From Gammaproteobacteria bacterium (GTDB taxonomy: Bacteria > Pseudomonadota > Gammaproteobacteria > Pseudomonadales > Azotimanducaceae), in the NCBI GenBank assembly GCA_028821125.1, contig JAPPHD010000069.1:1-61859 (forward strand): DNA of 61,859 nt, given 5' to 3'. Positions 34,834 to 41,927 of the stretch are shown here, one piece after another. The notes below the pieces were generated by a model, which worked only from the letters and a program-made list of their open reading frames with translations, was not told the origin of the DNA and made no database searches. The position numbers and the translations under genes are program-made. Every line of letters begins with the position of its first letter. The first letter of the stretch is position 1.

Positions 34834-34928
34834 TGGCTTGCGAAACGCCCGATCCGTCGGCAATCGGAACACCGGATTCGTCGGCAACCGGAACACCCGA
34901 TCCGTCGGCAACCGGAACGCTGAAATAG
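34833..34928 (+). CDS. 31-residue octapeptide-repeat leader-like ORF
   Basis: This short frame starts at an ATG inside the TAA stop of the amidohydrolase and ends in a TAG whose last base begins the GTG start of the Nramp-like gene (TAGTG). AGGAG lies 9 bases before the ATG. It encodes MACE followed by three copies of the octapeptide TPD-P/S-SA-I/T-G. The DNA is a 24-bp unit repeated three times. It could be a translational coupler, a leader peptide, or an accidental frame created by repeat expansion in the transporter's 5' end. Confidence 0.5.
   Translation: MACETPDPSAIGTPDSSATGTPDPSATGTLK
34845..34922. repeat. 24-bp tandem repeat, about three units
   Basis: The core TCGGCAACCGGAACACCCGA recurs with a few changes starting near 34857, 34881 and 34905. 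The repeat lies wholly within the 31-codon frame and just before the Nramp-like start. All units keep both overlapping frames open. Confidence 0.88.
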
Positions 34929-36298
34929 TGGCAACCGACACGCCCAAGCGGCCGCCGGCCTATCCCCTCGGGGACGCCATACCGCCGGCCGTCCTCAAGC
35001 GGCAGGCCGAAGGCCTCGCCCGCGCCCGCCAACGCGGCCTGATCGGGGGACTCCCCACCTACGTGAGACTCGGCGGCCCCGGTTTCATCGGCGCCGCCTT
35101 GACGCTCGGCGCCGGCACCATGACCTCCTCCATGCTGGCCGGCGCCGAATTCGGCTACCGGACGCTGTGGATCTTCTGGGTGGCCGCCGGTTCGGGCATG
35201 TTCATGATGGCGGCCATGGCCCGGTTCACCTGCCAGGGCGGCTTCAACCTGATCGAGAAGCAGGCGGAACTGCACGGCTGGTTCCTGGCCCGGGTGCTGA
35301 CCGCCGCCGTCGGCATGGTGACCGTCGCCGTCGCCTTCAATTTCGGACAGGTGGCGCTCGGCACGCACTTGATCGACAGCCTCGCGCAGATCGACGGCCC
35401 GGGCTTCGCCCAGGAGGTCAACTGGCCCCTGTACATCCTCCTCACAAGCTGGATCGCGCTGAGCTACGGCCGCGGCAGTTCGGGCGGCACGAAGCTCCTG
35501 GAAGCCTTCATGAAGTGGAGCCTGGCAGCGATGATCCTCTGCTTCGCTGCCTGCCTGGCCATCGTCGGCATCGACTGGCCGGCGGCCCTGCGCGGCACCT
35601 TCGTTCCCTGGCTGCCGAGCGGTGTGGCGGGCATCGACCTGTTCATCGCCTCCACCGCAGCGGCCATCGGCGTCGCCGACTGGGTGCTCTACCACTTCAC
35701 GGCACACGTGAAGGGCTGGAAGCGCGAACACGAGGGGCTCGCCCGGGTCGACCTGATCGCCGGTTTCTTCGTTCCTTTCTTCGTGGTGAACTTCCTGATC
35801 GTCTCGGTATTCGCCGGCACCCTGTACGCCAGCGGCGACGTTCCGCGCAGCGCCGCCGAACTGGCCCGGGCCCTGGTGCCGCTGCTCGGCGAGACCGGCG
35901 CGAGCTACGCCTTCATGATCGGCTTCCTCGCCGTCCCGGTGACCTCCACCATCGGCCTCTGCCTGCTGTCGGCCATGGGCATCCACGAGGTCATGGGCTG
36001 GAAACCCGACGTGCGTTCCTGGCGCTGGAAGGTCTGCCTGCTGCTGCCGCAGATCGGCTTTCTCGCGGCCTGGTACCCGAGCCCCGTCATGCTGATCATC
36101 ATCATCGCCGCGGCGCTGTCGCTGACCAACAACATCGTCGGCTGGTCGTTCTACATGATGCTCAACGACCGGAAACTGATGGGCGCCGCCCGCCCGAAGT
36201 CGCGCATCTGGAACCTGGGCATCATGATCCAGATCACGCTGTTGAACTGCGTCGCGATCACCTACGTGTTCAACCGTCTCGGCTGGTGGCAGTCGTGA
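34928..36298 (+). CDS. Nramp-family-like membrane transporter with non-canonical metal site
   Basis: A 456-residue protein with about 11-12 membrane segments, starting at GTG 34928. The fold is Nramp-like: GPGFIGAALTLGAG in segment 1, then FGYRTLWIFWVAAG. The metal-binding DPGN motif of segment 1 is replaced by residues around LTLGAGT, and I see no MPH motif in segment 6 (IASTAAAIGVADWVLYH). Canonical members import Mn2+/Fe2+; this one may carry a different substrate. It is embedded in the amidohydrolase operon; amidohydrolases need divalent metal, so a metal role remains possible. Confidence 0.8.
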   Translation: MATDTPKRPPAYPLGDAIPPAVLKRQAEGLARARQRGLIGGLPTYVRLGGPGFIGAALTLGAGTMTSSMLAGAEFGYRTLWIFWVAAGSGMFMMAAMARFTCQGGFNLIEKQAELHGWFLARVLTAAVGMVTVAVAFNFGQVALGTHLIDSLAQIDGPGFAQEVNWPLYILLTSWIALSYGRGSSGGTKLLEAFMKWSLAAMILCFAACLAIVGIDWPAALRGTFVPWLPSGVAGIDLFIASTAAAIGVADWVLYHFTAHVKGWKREHEGLARVDLIAGFFVPFFVVNFLIVSVFAGTLYASGDVPRSAAELARALVPLLGETGASYAFMIGFLAVPVTSTIGLCLLSAMGIHEVMGWKPDVRSWRWKVCLLLPQIGFLAAWYPSPVMLIIIIAAALSLTNNIVGWSFYMMLNDRKLMGAARPKSRIWNLGIMIQITLLNCVAITYVFNRLGWWQS

Positions 36299-36507
36299 GC
36301 CGCTTCGATATCGACCGGCGGGTTGGGCCGATGCGCCTGCGGGCCTGGTTCCTGATCGCCAATTTCCTCTTCAACGCCATGGCCCTGTACGGCCTCTCCC
36401 GCCTCATGGTTGCCGGCGAGGGAGTCGGCTTACTGGTCCTCGGCATCCTGGGTACGCTGGGTTGCCTGGCAGTGTTGTCGCAACCCAATCGGCCGGACGT
36501 GAAATGA
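36295..36507 (+). CDS. Small two-helix membrane protein
   Basis: A 70-residue protein with a GTG start overlapping the transporter stop (GTGA). Two hydrophobic segments, RAWFLIANFLFNAMALYGL and GVGLLVLGILGTLGCLAVL, suggest an inner-membrane protein. I do not recognise the family. Coupled translation with the transporter suggests an accessory role. Confidence 0.65.
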   Translation: MSRFDIDRRVGPMRLRAWFLIANFLFNAMALYGLSRLMVAGEGVGLLVLGILGTLGCLAVLSQPNRPDVK

Positions 36508-36698
36508 CCTGGACAAAATGAGTAGCTGGCAAGCCCTCAGAGTTCGGCTTCGTGCCGCGCCGTCTGAACCCCGAAGGCCTGGCGCGCGTGTTGCCTCAGA
36601 ACTGCCGTCGGGTTGCAGCGCGAGTGTCGTCAGGAAGCATTCGTTCCCGGTGGGATAAGATGGCGCCGCCCAAAAGCTAATACACGACGTGACACACT

Positions 36699-38729
36699 AT
36701 GTTCCGTAGCGTTTCCCTGGCTGCCGCTATCCTTTTCGGAGCCGCCTGCACGCCCGAGCCATCGCCCGTACAGGGAGAGGTTGCCTTCGTCGGCGCCCAC
36801 GTCATCGATGTCGCGGCGGGCGAGGTCAGGAACGACTGGACGGTCGTCGTGGACAACGGATGGATTGTCCGGATCGGCCCGAGCGCCGAACTCGCGCTGT
36901 CCGAGGACGTCCCGGTCATCGACGGCACCGGGCGGTTCCTCGCGCCCGGCCTGGCCGACATGCACGCGCATGTTTTCAACGAGCACACCCTGATCCTGTA
37001 CCTCGCCAACGGCATCACCACGATTCGTAACATGTGGGGAGATCCCGAAGCACTGGCGCTGCGGCAGGCCGTCGAGGACGGCCGCGTTCCGGGCCCCCGG
37101 CTGGTGACCGCCGGCCAACTGCTCGACGGCGCACCGAAAATCTGGGCGGGGTCGACGGAAGTCTCCGACACCGGGGCGGCCGCTGCACTGGTCGCACAGC
37201 AGGCCGCCGACGGATACGACTTCGTCAAGGTCTACTCGCGCCTGACGCCCGAGGTGTTCGACGCCATGCTGGCCGCGGCGGCGGAACACGGCATCGAGGC
37301 ATCGGGCCACGTGCCGCAGGCGGTGCCCTTCATGCACGCCGTGCGCTCGGGAATGCGCACCGCGGAGCACATGATCGGCATGCTGTCTTCGGTGTTCGCC
37401 GACGAAAGCTGGCCGAATCCGGACCTCGCGGCCTACGACGAGCGTGCCGCGGCGTTCGTGGGGAAGATCGGGCGCGGTGAGATCGACCCGGACGATCTCG
37501 TCGACCCGGAAAAAGTGGCGCGCGTGGCGGCGGAACTCAGGGAACGCGACTTCTGGTTCGTGCCGACCATCGATGTCATGAAGAACTTCACCAGCCTGTC
37601 CCGGCGCAGGCACCCGGATGCCGTCCGCTACCTGACGCCGGTCGACCGGCAACTTGTCGCGCTGCTTGAAAGCACGGATTTCGCCGCCGCGCCGCCGGAC
37701 GTGAAGGCCGGCGAGGACATCCTCTACGCGGTGCGCGCCCGCGTGCTGCGCGACCTGCGCCGGCAGGGCGCGAAGGTGCTGGTCGGTACCGACGATTCCA
37801 TGCTCTCGGGTTTCGTCGTCGTCGACGAGATGCAATCCCTGGTCGATGCCGGCTTGACGCGCGCGGACGTGCTGCGCTCGGCGACGCTGGAGGCGGCGAA
37901 CTATCTGGGTGAACCCGGCCGGTTCGGAGAAATCAGGGAGGGTGCGGCAGCGGACCTGATTCTCGTTGACGGCAATCCGCTGGAAGACCTGGAGGCGCTG
38001 CGGTTTCCCCGGGGCGTGATGCGGGCGGGCCTGTGGTACACGCGGGCGGAACTCGACGGCGTGCTCGAGGAACTCGCCGCGAAGACCGAGGCGGTAGAGG
38101 CCGAATTCGCCGCGGCGCCGCCGATGCCTCCGGGAGCGGGCGCACGCTCCGACTTCCTCAGCGACGCCGGCGGCGCGGCGAGCATCGCGTCAAGCCGGTC
38201 CGGCGACGGGACGGTGGTGACCGCCGCTATTCGGGACGACGCCGACTGGCGAACGTTCCGGATATCGTCCACAGTCGGGGTTTTCACGGTGGAAGAGGAC
38301 GGATCGAGCGTGCTTCGGGCCGAGTCGGGCGACCGGGGCTGGCGCCTGACCGTCGGCTCCGAGGCGGCCGGCGAAGCGCTTCCCGGCGACGCCGCAGCCG
38401 TACTGACCGGGACGGCCGCCGACATCCTGATCCTCGATGCCGCTGTCGGCCTGCTGCCCGAAGGCAAGTCCCGAAACCTCGTCGCCTGGCGGTGCGGTCC
38501 CCGGTTCGATTGCAGCGAAAGCGCGCCGGAACGCCTGACCGTCACCGGACTCGGTACTCACCTCATCCGCGGCCACCGGATCTGGGAGTCGACGAACGTC
38601 TACGACCTCGTCCCGCCGGGCGGCGGCCCGGGCTCGATCCGTTACTGGATGGCGCCGCCCGGCCTCTTCAGCGGCGGCCCGGCCCGCCTCGAAACGGACG
38701 GCGTTCAGCACTGGCGACGAATACGGTGA
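36699..38729 (+). CDS. Lipoprotein amidohydrolase with extra C-terminal domain
   Basis: The 676-residue protein has lipobox LFGAAC (Cys17). Metal ligands: HAH in LADMHAHVFN, Lys in YDFVKVYSRLT, His in ASGHVPQAVP, His in RTAEHMIG and Asp in VLVGTDDSML. The C-terminal 200 residues are related to those of the protein at 32725 (shared LTGTA, RYWM/SVWM patterns), so these two genes are close paralogues. It starts 191 bp after the small membrane gene and may have its own promoter. Likely periplasmic hydrolysis of an amide or cyclic compound. Confidence 0.88.
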   Translation: MFRSVSLAAAILFGAACTPEPSPVQGEVAFVGAHVIDVAAGEVRNDWTVVVDNGWIVRIGPSAELALSEDVPVIDGTGRFLAPGLADMHAHVFNEHTLILYLANGITTIRNMWGDPEALALRQAVEDGRVPGPRLVTAGQLLDGAPKIWAGSTEVSDTGAAAALVAQQAADGYDFVKVYSRLTPEVFDAMLAAAAEHGIEASGHVPQAVPFMHAVRSGMRTAEHMIGMLSSVFADESWPNPDLAAYDERAAAFVGKIGRGEIDPDDLVDPEKVARVAAELRERDFWFVPTIDVMKNFTSLSRRRHPDAVRYLTPVDRQLVALLESTDFAAAPPDVKAGEDILYAVRARVLRDLRRQGAKVLVGTDDSMLSGFVVVDEMQSLVDAGLTRADVLRSATLEAANYLGEPGRFGEIREGAAADLILVDGNPLEDLEALRFPRGVMRAGLWYTRAELDGVLEELAAKTEAVEAEFAAAPPMPPGAGARSDFLSDAGGAASIASSRSGDGTVVTAAIRDDADWRTFRISSTVGVFTVEEDGSSVLRAESGDRGWRLTVGSEAAGEALPGDAAAVLTGTAADILILDAAVGLLPEGKSRNLVAWRCGPRFDCSESAPERLTVTGLGTHLIRGHRIWESTNVYDLVPPGGGPGSIRYWMAPPGLFSGGPARLETDGVQHWRRIR

Positions 38730-38891
38730 CGGAGGCGGCGATGCCGGCATGTCCCCGGACGTGTAAAATCACGCCGCTCGCGTCTCTCCCCCAGTCGCAT
38801 TGTTGATCGCAGCGATGCTTTGGACCGCTTCGTCAAAGGGCAGCGAGACGCTCCGCTGTTCGCCCCACAATCTGTACAGTGAATTGGCCGG

Positions 38892-39075
38892 TGCAATGAA
38901 AACACGGCAAAGGCCTTCCCGACTATCAACGGTGCCAGATACTCCATAGCCGGTGACTGGTGTCGAGTCGAGAGGGACGGCAGCATTACCCTGTTGGGCC
39001 GGGTCAACAACTGCATTAACTCCGGTGCTGAGAAAACCTATCCAGAGGAAGTCGAGGAAGCGCTGTTCGGGCTCA
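38892..39075 (+). pseudogene. Acyl-CoA synthetase C-terminal fragment
   Basis: One plus-strand frame reads TAKAFPTINGARYSIAGDW, then RVERDGSITLLGRVNNCIN, then SGAEKTYPEEVEEAL. This is the A7-A8 region of FadD-like acyl-CoA synthetases (GDW, LLGR, GGEK-YPEEVE). An in-frame TGA stands just upstream and the similarity ends after EEALFGL. It is therefore a 60-residue remnant. The 578-bp gap between 38729 and 39308 holds no other recognisable gene; a minus-strand frame of 146 codons crosses the fragment and is probably chance. Confidence 0.8.
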
Positions 39076-39307
39076 TCCGCATCGCCTGCATGGCTCTGGG
39101 GGACGACCGGCATCTTCGTCGATGGCGTGGCGATGGCCGCTTCCGACAAACACCAGCAGACGAAGACCGCCCGCACCGGCCCGGGCAGGCGCCTGCCCAT
39201 CGAGACCAACCGTAGGGGAAAGAAGGTGAACGAAACCGCTTTCGCTCCATGTTACAGCGCTCGCTACAATGCTTGGCAGTGAGTATCGCCATCGGAAATG
39301 AGCCTTT

Positions 39308-40369
39308 ATGAAAATACTGAGAACCCCCGAGTCACGTTTCGCGAATCTGGCGGACTACCCATTCGAACCCAACTACACGGCGGTTCGCACTGACGACGGC
39401 AGCGACTTGCGCATTCACCACGTGGACGACGGCCCCAAGGATGGCCCGCTGGTGCTGTGCATGCATGGGCAGCCGGTCTGGAGCTACCTTTACCGAAAGA
39501 TGATCCCGTTGCTGGTCCGGGAGGGAATGCGGGTGATCGCGCCGGACCTGCCCGGCTACGGCAAGTCCGACAAGCCGGCCGCCCGGGAGGACTACAGCTA
39601 CCAGCGGCAGGTCGAGTGGATGGGGCGTTGGCTCGAGCAGAACGACTTCTCCGGCATCACTTTCTTTGGCCAGGACTGGGGCGGGCTCATCGGGCTGCGC
39701 CTCGTGGTGGACCACGCGGACCGATTCGATCGCGTCGTGATCTCCAATACCGGTTTGCCCTACAACCCGCACCTGCCTGACGACGTGGTCAAGGAGGTGG
39801 AGAAGTTCCGCGCCGATGCGCCCACGCCGACCTTGGTTCAGATGCAGAAGGCGTTGAGTGAGATGCCCGGAAACCCGGCGACCCAATTCGCCTACTGGCA
39901 GAAGTTCTGTTGGGAGACGGAGGACATGCCCATCGGCTTCATGATGTCGATGATGATGGAAAGGCGGTCCAATCTTTCACGGGCGGCGCGGTTCCTGCTG
40001 CACAACTTGGGGCTGCGGTCGCCCTTCCCATCGGATCTGGCGAGGGCCTACGACGCGCCTTTCCCGGATCCCAGCTACAAGATGGGGCCGCGGGCCATGC
40101 CGAGCCAGGTGCCTACCCTCCCAACGGACCCCTCGTTGGAGGCCCAGCGCAAGGCCTGGGCGTTCTTCTCCGGTTTCGACAAGCCCTTCCTGTGCGCGTT
40201 TGCGGACAATGACCCGGTCACGAGGGGTGGGGAGGCCCAGTTCAAGGAACGGGTGCCGGGGGCGCAGGGGCTGCCCCACACCACCATTGAGGGCGGTGGG
40301 CACTTCGTGCAGGAGAGCTGTCCGGATCAGGTGTCGAAAGCCATCGTCGATCTCGTTCGCAGCACCTGA
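39308..40369 (+). CDS. Haloalkane dehalogenase-like alpha/beta hydrolase
   Basis: The 353-residue protein matches subfamily-I haloalkane dehalogenases. The oxyanion/halide loop is MHGQPVWSYLYRKM, where most members have HGEP or HGNP. Nucleophile Asp123 is in FFGQDWGG with the adjacent halide-binding Trp, and the His is in EGGGHFVQE. The acid is probably in FADNDPVTRGG. The expected reaction is hydrolysis of a carbon-halogen bond to an alcohol. It is somewhat longer than typical (about 310). No signal peptide, so cytoplasmic. It may instead be a related epoxide or ester hydrolase. Confidence 0.85.
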   Translation: MKILRTPESRFANLADYPFEPNYTAVRTDDGSDLRIHHVDDGPKDGPLVLCMHGQPVWSYLYRKMIPLLVREGMRVIAPDLPGYGKSDKPAAREDYSYQRQVEWMGRWLEQNDFSGITFFGQDWGGLIGLRLVVDHADRFDRVVISNTGLPYNPHLPDDVVKEVEKFRADAPTPTLVQMQKALSEMPGNPATQFAYWQKFCWETEDMPIGFMMSMMMERRSNLSRAARFLLHNLGLRSPFPSDLARAYDAPFPDPSYKMGPRAMPSQVPTLPTDPSLEAQRKAWAFFSGFDKPFLCAFADNDPVTRGGEAQFKERVPGAQGLPHTTIEGGGHFVQESCPDQVSKAIVDLVRST

Positions 40370-40397
40370 CCGACGGTACGCGCCGGCCGACGACGAG

Positions 40398-40565
40398 CAT
40401 CGGGCCCACTTCCCTTTCGAACCGCCTTTTGTCTGCGGGCTGCCGCATGCTGCGAATCTCGTAGGGAATCCCGCGCACCCGGAAGTAGTTCTCCATTTTC
40501 CCGGTAAAGCAGGACATGCTGGAGCCGTGCAGGATCACGTTTTCCGGGGGGCTGGGCCCAGTCAT
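40398..40565 (-). pseudogene. Glutathione S-transferase N-terminal fragment
   Basis: From an ATG at 40565 the minus strand reads NVILHGSSMSCFTGKMENYF and RVRGIPYEIRSM. This is the thioredoxin-like N-terminal part of a GST with its SxxxFTGK-type glutathione site. After about 55 residues the similarity stops. The whole 279-bp gap between the dehalogenase and the monooxygenase is occupied by this debris. Confidence 0.75.
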
Positions 40566-40648
40566 CGATCATTTGGTGCGGTAGCGACGAAACCGACACG
40601 GGTCCGGAACGAATCGAACTTCCTGCCGTCGTAGAACTCGGCTGAGCC

Positions 40649-41872
40649 TCACGACCACGGTCGCAGCGCGCGCCATTCGTCGTCCGTGCCCAGGGCCGCC
40701 GCGTCCGCATCGTAGCTGTACAACCAGTGCTGTTGCGGCGAGAAACCGCCGTCCAGTTTCTCGTTGTTGCGCCGGAACCGCTCGTTGCGGGCGGCCATTT
40801 CGCCCGGATCGTCGAGGTGGTACCAGCCCTCCGCATTGCGCGACTGCTGCACGATCAGGTTCGCCCGGCCCATGCGCAACGACTGGTAGCGCAAGAGGTC
40901 CGCCGCCACGTCACCGTCCGACGCACCGAGCAGGCGCGCGAGCACCCAGGCGTCTTCCAGGGACTGCACCGCTCCCTGGGCGTGATAGGGCAGCATGGCA
41001 TGGGCCGCATCGCCCATCAGCGCGATGCGGCCCCGCACCCATGCGCGCAGCGGATTGCGATCGTAAAGCGCGGTGACGAACGTCTCGTCCGTCGCTTCGA
41101 TCACGCGCCTCGGCCGGTCGTACCAACCATCGAAAGCGGCGATGACCTCGTCGAAGCGCGCCGTCTGCGACCAGGACTCCCGCTTCGGGTCGTCGGTCTG
41201 GCCGAGCGCCAGCCAGTTCAGGCGGCTGCCGCCGGAGACGTAGTAGTAGACGAAGGAGAGGCGCGGGCCCATGTCGACGTGCGCCGACACCTCGATGCCG
41301 AGATCGCCGATCTTCCGCCTGCTCACCACACCCCGCCAGGTCACGTAGCCGGAGGCGCGGGGCGGGTCCGGCGAAAAGACCTGTTCGCGCACCACGGAAT
41401 GAATGCCGTCGGCGCCGATCAGCAGGTCGCCGGCTATCCGCTCGCCGGACTCGGACTCCGCCCAGGCCCCCGAGCCGTCCTGCCCGACCGCAACTATCCT
41501 GGCATTCAACCGCAGTCGCAGCGGATCCAGGGCCCGGGTGAGCGCCGCGATCAGGTCGGCGCGGTGGGCGTGGTAGTAGGCAAATCCGTACTCCCGCCGA
41601 ACGCGCGGCTTGAGGGGCGTGCGCAGTATGGTCTCACCCGTGTCCCACAGGCTGTACTTGTGAAAGTCCGGTTCCGTGCAGAACCCGACAAGCTCATCGC
41701 CAAGGCCCAGGCACTCCAGCACGCGCACTCCGTTCGGGCTGAGCTGGATCCCGGCGCCAACTTCGGTGAAAGCCGGCGCCTGCTCGAGGAGCACGTAGTC
41801 GACGCCGAGCCTGGCCAGCGCAAGCGCCAGCGCGCTGCCACCGATGCCCGCTCCGACGACGACGACCTTCAT
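40649..41872 (-). CDS. FAD-dependent aromatic hydroxylase (salicylate/3-hydroxybenzoate type)
   Basis: The 407-residue protein is taken from the ATG at 41872, which places the dinucleotide motif VVVGAGIGGSALAL at residue 4. Other flavoprotein monooxygenase motifs: LLIGADGIHS (DG motif) and GRIALMGDAAHAMLP (GD motif). Single-component enzymes of this group hydroxylate small aromatic acids using NAD(P)H. An in-frame ATG at 41917 would add 15 residues. It lies just behind the amidohydrolase gene at 41928-43244, in the same direction. Confidence 0.88.
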   Translation of the reverse strand: MKVVVVGAGIGGSALALALARLGVDYVLLEQAPAFTEVGAGIQLSPNGVRVLECLGLGDELVGFCTEPDFHKYSLWDTGETILRTPLKPRVRREYGFAYYHAHRADLIAALTRALDPLRLRLNARIVAVGQDGSGAWAESESGERIAGDLLIGADGIHSVVREQVFSPDPPRASGYVTWRGVVSRRKIGDLGIEVSAHVDMGPRLSFVYYYVSGGSRLNWLALGQTDDPKRESWSQTARFDEVIAAFDGWYDRPRRVIEATDETFVTALYDRNPLRAWVRGRIALMGDAAHAMLPYHAQGAVQSLEDAWVLARLLGASDGDVAADLLRYQSLRMGRANLIVQQSRNAEGWYHLDDPGEMAARNERFRRNNEKLDGGFSPQQHWLYSYDADAAALGTDDEWRALRPWS

Positions 41873-41927
41873 CGGTTTACGCCAGCCCGCTTTTTGGAAT
41901 TCCGCCGCCGGGCTCACCCATGCAAAT

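Noticed and set aside
34730-34927. An upstream extension of the Nramp-like protein in the same frame
   Set aside because: The frame is open, but it runs inside the amidohydrolase gene and the repeat; the GTG at 34928 gives the usual Nramp N terminus.
38769-39209. A 146-codon minus-strand frame in the gap before the dehalogenase
   Set aside because: It crosses the acyl-CoA synthetase remnant on the other strand and matches nothing; probably chance, although its last 35 codons are not explained.
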